Shown in pieces: positions 7,550-10,496 of a stretch of DNA of 10,496 nt; position 1 is the stretch's first letter; the number at the start of each line of letters is the position of its first letter. Under the pieces are notes generated by a model. The model saw nothing but the letters and a program-made list of their open reading frames with translations. It had not been told where the DNA came from and did no database searches. Source of the DNA: an uncultured Dokdonia sp. GTDB lineage: Bacteria; Bacteroidota; Bacteroidia; Flavobacteriales; Flavobacteriaceae. The stretch is from NCBI GenBank assembly GCA_937124495.1, contig CAKZKZ010000774.1, positions 1 through 10,496 on the forward strand, in the 5' to 3' direction. Both the position numbers and the translations under genes were made by a program.

Positions 7550-8625
7550 ATTCTTTCTTTATTAAGAGGTTTATTTTCATAAAACTCATTTCTGATTGTT
7601 ACTAATAACTCATTTACTTGAGATACATCAGGCGTTTCTATTAATACAGAAGTATCATATAATGTATCTAACTCTTCTTTTAAAGCTTCGGCTTTAGTAA
7701 CCAAATCATCATACTCAAAAGCACCTTGTTTGATCCCTAATAGAAAATTACGATCTGGTCTTCTCACGTTGATTGTTCCATCTTGTGCGATTTCTTTTGC
7801 CATGTGTAACAATCGAAAAGTATGCATCATGTTTTTAGTATCATAATTCTTCCCGTGTGCTACATTGTTTTCATATCGGGCTTCATTTCTTTTGGACACC
7901 CAATCCCAGTATTCCTTGTATTTCTTACAATAGGTAGAATACCCATCTACATTAAAATAGAGTAAGGCAATAGGTTTTTCTTCTTTAGAGACGGAGCTTA
8001 AACATACTTCATTGGCATTTTCTTTTGCGACTCCTTGGTAGCCTTGATCTTCTACATAAAAGAGATTATAACAGTCTTTCATATGTGGGATGTTGACCAA
8101 GCCACAATGTATATCTAGCATATTATTTTTTTCTAGATATCCTTTTACTGGGACGGATGCTTTCCCATCTCTCACATAACAAAAATCGAGAACGTTTTTT
8201 CGTTCTTTGGCTACTGGATTGACTATTTTTTTATTAAGTCCACGAGCTTTTTTGATTTGTGTATAGGCATAATTTGCAAAAGAGTTTTTACATAATTTTG
8301 ACAAGAAGTAGTTCGTCTTTATACGATCAAATAATGGATCTTTTATTAAGATGCAATCGTCTGGTATGTTAAGTAGTTCCAGGATGTTTGGATTGTTTTT
8401 TGAGAGTAAAGAGATAAATTTCCGTAACTCATAATACACTACGTCATTGGTGGCGTCATTGATTTGTTCTACATAATCCATCCCATAAAAAGATGTTTTA
8501 GGAAGTATGAAAACCCCTCGTATGTCTGTATCTGAGGTAGCTGTATCGAGTCCATAGGCTTTACTACCACTGATGCATTCAAAAATGATGCAACCGGATG
8601 CTTTAAGATTTGCTATTGTTTTCAT
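7546..8625 (-). CDS. RlaP-type (PF10127) nucleotidyltransferase, long form (RlaP2)
   Basis: The 359-residue protein opens with a polymerase-beta-superfamily nucleotidyltransferase domain: 'ECISGSKAYGLDTATSDTDIRG' holds the G-S motif (Gly20-Ser21) and the metal-binding Asp32-x-Asp34; Asp61 in NDVVYYELRKF is the likely third acid. This matches PF10127, described as an RNA-repair-pathway polymerase-beta family (RlaP) linked to RNA ligases. The C-terminal two thirds are helical, with motifs IKKARGLNKKI, VRDGKASVPVKG and KNMMHTFRLLHMAKEI followed by NVRRPDRNFLLG. The catalytic residues look complete, so nucleotide addition to an RNA end is plausible, but the substrate is unknown. It overlaps the upstream gene by 23 nt and the downstream gene by 4 nt, marking a tightly coupled operon. 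Confidence 0.88.
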   Translation of the reverse strand: MKTIANLKASGCIIFECISGSKAYGLDTATSDTDIRGVFILPKTSFYGMDYVEQINDATNDVVYYELRKFISLLSKNNPNILELLNIPDDCILIKDPLFDRIKTNYFLSKLCKNSFANYAYTQIKKARGLNKKIVNPVAKERKNVLDFCYVRDGKASVPVKGYLEKNNMLDIHCGLVNIPHMKDCYNLFYVEDQGYQGVAKENANEVCLSSVSKEEKPIALLYFNVDGYSTYCKKYKEYWDWVSKRNEARYENNVAHGKNYDTKNMMHTFRLLHMAKEIAQDGTINVRRPDRNFLLGIKQGAFEYDDLVTKAEALKEELDTLYDTSVLIETPDVSQVNELLVTIRNEFYENKPLNKERI

Positions 8626-8953
8626 GTTGGTATTTTATGGTATTCCTAAAAGTATTAAGATCGGTAATAAATTGTTGTAAGCCGTCACTGATTTTTCCTT
8701 TAGTTAAATATAAGGAGGTAATATGAGTATACTCAGAAGCATTCATATCTGAAATAGTTACTTCTGAAAGTTCATATTGCCATGCTTTATTAAAACTAAA
8801 ATACAGCTTGATATCTGAATTGTGAACTGCTTTTATAATCCAATATTCAGATTCCCAAATATTCCCATCTGAAGAAGTTGCTTCAACAATCTTCCAATGA
8901 TTTTTAATAAGCGCTTGTTCTATATGATATTTATATCCTGAATGCTTTTTCAT
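8603..8953 (-). CDS. Hypothetical protein overlapping RlaP2
   Basis: The 116-residue product has an alpha-beta look: an N-terminal helix (YKYHIEQALIKNHWKIVEA), then strands with 'WESEYWIIKAVHN', 'IKLYFSFNKAWQYELSEVTIS' and a C-terminal helix. No family is recognised. Its last 23 nt overlap the start of the RlaP2 gene in another frame, so translation of the two is probably coupled. It begins after a 103-nt gap from the first RlaP gene that contains a hairpin terminator-like repeat (9013-9049), so it may need its own promoter; none is clear. The role is unknown; a partner of the nucleotidyltransferase is suggested only by overlap. Confidence 0.72.
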   Translation of the reverse strand: MKKHSGYKYHIEQALIKNHWKIVEATSSDGNIWESEYWIIKAVHNSDIKLYFSFNKAWQYELSEVTISDMNASEYTHITSLYLTKGKISDGLQQFITDLNTFRNTIKYQHENNSKS

Positions 8954-8981
8954 TTTCTTTGTATGTACACCTCCCTCAATC

Positions 8982-8997
8982 CCTCCTTATTAGGAGG
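8982..8997. repeat. Small CCTCCT...AGGAGG inverted repeat
   Basis: A 6-bp stem (CCTCCT at 8982-8987, AGGAGG at 8992-8997) with a 4-nt loop, beside an A-run. On the minus strand it precedes the gene starting at 8953 and contains GGAGG-like bases, but it is too far upstream to be that gene's ribosome site. Its role is unclear. Confidence 0.4.
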
Positions 8998-9012
8998 AAA
9001 AAAAGTGATTTT

Positions 9013-9049
9013 AAACTGAGCTTATCTAGAACTTCGACAAGCTCAGTTT
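9013..9049. repeat. REP-like hairpin repeat, possible terminator of the first RlaP gene
   Basis: AAACTGAGCTT (9013-9023) pairs exactly with AAGCTCAGTTT (9039-9049) around a 15-nt loop holding CTTCGAC. The stretch CTTCGACAAGCTCAG resembles a REP-like intergenic repeat that I recall from many genomes. On the minus strand the hairpin is followed within a few nt by a run of seven T, so it may also end transcription of the nucleotidyltransferase gene that stops at 9057. Confidence 0.65.
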
Positions 9050-9056
9050 GACAACG

Positions 9057-9788
9057 CTATATTAGAGATGTATATAAAAATGCATTGATACGTTCTGTAT
9101 CTGGGTTTCCTCCAGATAGTGTTTTTGCGTATTTGCCATTGGTTGCGATCACTTCTGAGATAAAATCACAGACGTTCTCTGGTCTAGCATGCATATACTT
9201 TTCTGCATTTTTAGATTTGATGTTCATTAAATGTTCAATCTCATCTGCGATGTCTTTTGTGACTAAGGGTAGCATTTCGCGAAAGCGTACTGGTGGCATT
9301 GTTCCACATTCTAAAATCCACTTTCCTGCCATAGCTGTTCTCAAGGCATAAAAAAGACTTTTGAGTTTTACGGTATCTTCTGCTATTTTTTCTTCATATT
9401 TCTTACTCATACTGAGGTAATGAAACATGGAAGCGATAGGAGAGAAGCAGTCTGTTGCGATAGCGCGTAACTCGCTAAGTGTATCTTCTTCGCTTCTATA
9501 GATGATAGGTGAAAATAAGTGCTCTAATGCCGGGATGTTTGACTTTTTAAGGAGTAGTAAACTTTTACGAAGTTCCCAGCCTACGGCATCAAAATCGCCA
9601 TCCATGATGTCTATGGTATCGCGTCTGTCTGAAATAGAAAGATACCAAGAGAGTGGTTTTGTGTATAATAATCGTACGTCATAATCACTATCTGGAGATG
9701 CAAATCCCCATGCTCTACTGCCTGATTCGCACGCGAAGATGACTTTTGCATCGCGTTCTTTTTCTATAAGTTTAAGTTTTGTTTCCAT
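9057..9788 (-). CDS. RlaP-type (PF10127/YcgL-like) nucleotidyltransferase, short form (RlaP1)
   Basis: The 243-residue protein carries a clear PF10127 signature: 'ACESGSRAWGFASPDSDYDVR' gives Gly23-Ser24 and the metal ligands Asp35 and Asp37, and Asp67 in DFDAVGWELRKSLLLL is the likely third acid. The wording is close to E. coli YcgL. PF10127 is known as a polymerase-beta-fold family associated with RNA ligases in RNA-repair loci, so transfer of nucleotides to RNA ends is plausible but undemonstrated. It is shorter than RlaP2 and differs in sequence, so the cluster holds two divergent paralogs rather than a recent duplicate. It starts 9 nt after the zinc-ribbon gene, so the two are co-transcribed from the operator-bearing promoter at 10191-10226. 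A 15-bp repeat copy encodes residues RFRE within PPVRFREML. Confidence 0.9.
   Translation of the reverse strand: METKLKLIEKERDAKVIFACESGSRAWGFASPDSDYDVRLLYTKPLSWYLSISDRRDTIDIMDGDFDAVGWELRKSLLLLKKSNIPALEHLFSPIIYRSEEDTLSELRAIATDCFSPIASMFHYLSMSKKYEEKIAEDTVKLKSLFYALRTAMAGKWILECGTMPPVRFREMLPLVTKDIADEIEHLMNIKSKNAEKYMHARPENVCDFISEVIATNGKYAKTLSGGNPDTERINAFLYTSLI
9275..9289 (+). repeat. Polar 15-bp repeat, copy 4 (inside RlaP1 gene)
   Basis: TTTCGCGAAAGCGTA lies inside the first nucleotidyltransferase gene and is read on the minus strand as V-R-F-R-E, a third reading frame compared with the other coding copies. Confidence 0.75.
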
Positions 9789-9797
9789 AATATTGTA

Positions 9798-10166
9798 TTA
9801 TTGCATTATATCATTTATAGTTATTTGATCTTTCTGGAAAGCTAGATAATGATAGGTATAACATTCGGTGACAATCGTAGCAACCCCAAGACCACAGTTA
9901 GGGCAAGTTTGATTTAAAAAATCCGTATCAGAATATCCACAGCATCCAGAGTAATTAGGGAGTGTTTTATGATTTAAAAGTTTAGAATCTCTAACATTGA
10001 TTAAGAGTCTATCTTCATGCGCTATAAATATGTCTCCATGTCCATGACTAAAATATCCTCGATCGATGATTTCTTCTCCTTCTTGAAATAGATTTAAATC
10101 TACCACAACTTCTTTTAGTGTGTTCGTAAGTATGGCTTGACATCTTTTACATTTTATAGTAATCAT
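9798..10166 (-). CDS. Zinc-ribbon-like small protein, first gene of the RlaP1 unit
   Basis: The 122-residue product has two CxxC knuckles, Cys6/Cys9 in KCKRCQ and Cys88/Cys91 in TCPNCG, plus Cys75-Cys76 in SGCCGYSD, as expected of a zinc ribbon with a beta-rich insert between the knuckles (residues about 20-70, including GYFSHGHGDIFIAHEDRLL). No named family is recognised. Zinc ribbons often bind nucleic acid or proteins; a role in RNA handling is inferred only from its position directly before an RNA-repair nucleotidyltransferase (9-nt gap). The gene is preceded, 42 nt upstream of the ATG, by the inverted repeat shared with rtcB, so it is likely the first gene of a co-regulated transcript. 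Confidence 0.75.
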   Translation of the reverse strand: MITIKCKRCQAILTNTLKEVVVDLNLFQEGEEIIDRGYFSHGHGDIFIAHEDRLLINVRDSKLLNHKTLPNYSGCCGYSDTDFLNQTCPNCGLGVATIVTECYTYHYLAFQKDQITINDIMQ

Positions 10167-10190
10167 ATCTGTAATTTCTTGTTGATACTA

Positions 10191-10226
10191 CAAATATGAA
10201 ATAATACTACGCAACGTTTTTGCGTA
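10191..10226 (-). promoter_or_regulatory. Operator-like inverted repeat plus -7 box, second copy
   Basis: TACGCAA (10208-10214), 5-nt spacer, TTGCGTA (10220-10226). On the minus strand ATATTTG (10191-10197) follows after exactly 10 nt, 25 nt before the ATG at 10166. The half-sites, the spacer length and the distance to the -7-like box are all identical to the region before rtcB, while the spacer bases differ. Confidence 0.75.
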
Positions 10227-10242
10227 CCTAAAATAAAGACAT

Positions 10243-10264
10243 AAAAAAAGCGCTTCATAGCGCT
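10243..10264 (-). terminator. Terminator of the right-edge gene
   Basis: A 6-bp stem (AGCGCT at 10249-10254 and again at 10259-10264, self-complementary) with a TCAT loop. On the minus strand it is followed by a run of seven T (10243-10249), just after the stop at 10269. A standard rho-independent terminator separating the edge gene from the promoter of the next unit. Confidence 0.8.
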
Positions 10265-10268
10265 ACAA

Positions 10269-10496
10269 TCATGACACAGGCAATATCTCTATTACTTTGC
10301 CATATACATTTTTGGTCCATCCGTTAATGTGACCTCGGTTGTTACCGATCTGTAATCCTCGTTTTGCATTCTTCCCTTTCACAAGGTGTGTAAAACAATT
10401 ACCTCTTACTTTACAACCAACAATATCTCCTGTTTCACAATCTTCCCAATGTACGGGTTCAAGAATAACAGCTTGTTTTGATTTTAAAATAGGCAA
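10269..10496 (-). CDS. Partial protein with S24/S26 peptidase-like beta fold
   Basis: Only the C-terminal 75 residues or so are visible. The frame is open to the right edge, so the true start probably lies outside; the TTG at the edge need not be the start. The sequence reads as a compact beta barrel: 'ETGDIVGCKVRGNCFTHLVKG' then 'QIGNNRGHINGWT' and a terminal 'VYGKVIEI'. The G-D-I-V-x-K-V-x-G ... H-L-V and V-Y-G-K-V pattern resembles the C-terminal fold of S24 (LexA-type) or S26 peptidases. I see no certain catalytic Ser-Lys pair in the visible part. It ends in its own terminator before the shared operator, so it is a separate transcript. Assignment is tentative. Confidence 0.6.
   Translation of the reverse strand: MPILKSKQAVILEPVHWEDCETGDIVGCKVRGNCFTHLVKGKNAKRGLQIGNNRGHINGWTKNVYGKVIEILPVS

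Noticed and set aside
9124..9132. TTGCGTA half-site inside RlaP1
   Set aside because: A single half-site in coding DNA without its inverted partner; not an operator copy.
9085..9351. Plus-strand 88-codon frame opposite RlaP1
   Set aside because: Antisense to a gene with clear nucleotidyltransferase motifs.

Overview
The window looks like chromosomal DNA of a marine-type Flavobacteriia/Bacteroidota bacterium. The DNA is AT-rich, with promoter -7 boxes resembling the Bacteroidota TAnnTTTG consensus. It also carries a GG-leader natural-product precursor of the Bacteroidota type, a Bacteroidota-style lipoprotein, and a DUF4255 (Pvc16-like) gene typical of contractile injection loci. Nearly every gene is on the minus strand; the single convincing plus-strand gene is the small GG-leader peptide. 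No tRNA, rRNA, CRISPR array or insertion sequence was seen.

Left part (1-2241, minus strand): the start of an extracellular contractile injection system (eCIS)-type transcription unit. A DUF4255/Pvc16-like tail-terminator protein (1666-2241) is followed after 2 nt by a large protein with a soluble N-terminal region and at least three membrane segments. That second gene is open through 554 codons and runs off the left edge. A 533-bp AT-rich spacer (2242-2774) separates this unit from a Cys-rich double-glycine-leader peptide gene (2775-2996, plus strand). The peptide gene ends in a hairpin terminator and faces a 13-bp bidirectional terminator. On the other side of that terminator lies a two-gene minus-strand unit, a lipoprotein and a small helical protein (3899 down to 3104).

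Right part (3989-10496, minus strand): an RNA-repair gene neighbourhood, the most interesting content of the window. In transcription order it encodes a partial protein at the right edge, a zinc-ribbon-like protein, an RlaP-type (PF10127) polymerase-beta-fold nucleotidyltransferase, an unknown protein, a second longer RlaP-type nucleotidyltransferase overlapping it, another unknown protein (ATGA overlap), an RtcB-family RNA ligase, a very basic 74-residue protein, an unknown 220-residue protein and a DUF434/PIN-like protein. RtcB seals RNA ends. The PF10127 proteins are nucleotidyltransferases known to associate with RNA ligases. PIN-like folds are usually nucleases. The set therefore reads as a cut, process and reseal module acting on damaged RNA.

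Two transcription starts in this cluster, before the zinc-ribbon gene (10208-10226) and before rtcB (7109-7127), carry the same inverted repeat TACGCAA-N5-TTGCGTA. Both are followed after exactly 10 nt by ATATTTG, a -7-like box. This is strong sequence evidence for one shared regulator of the two half-operons. A perfect 16-bp hairpin sits 2 nt before the start codon of the basic 74-residue gene just downstream of rtcB. A polar 15-bp repeat (TTTCGCGAAAGCGTA) occurs four times in the window, three times inside genes and each time in a different reading frame.
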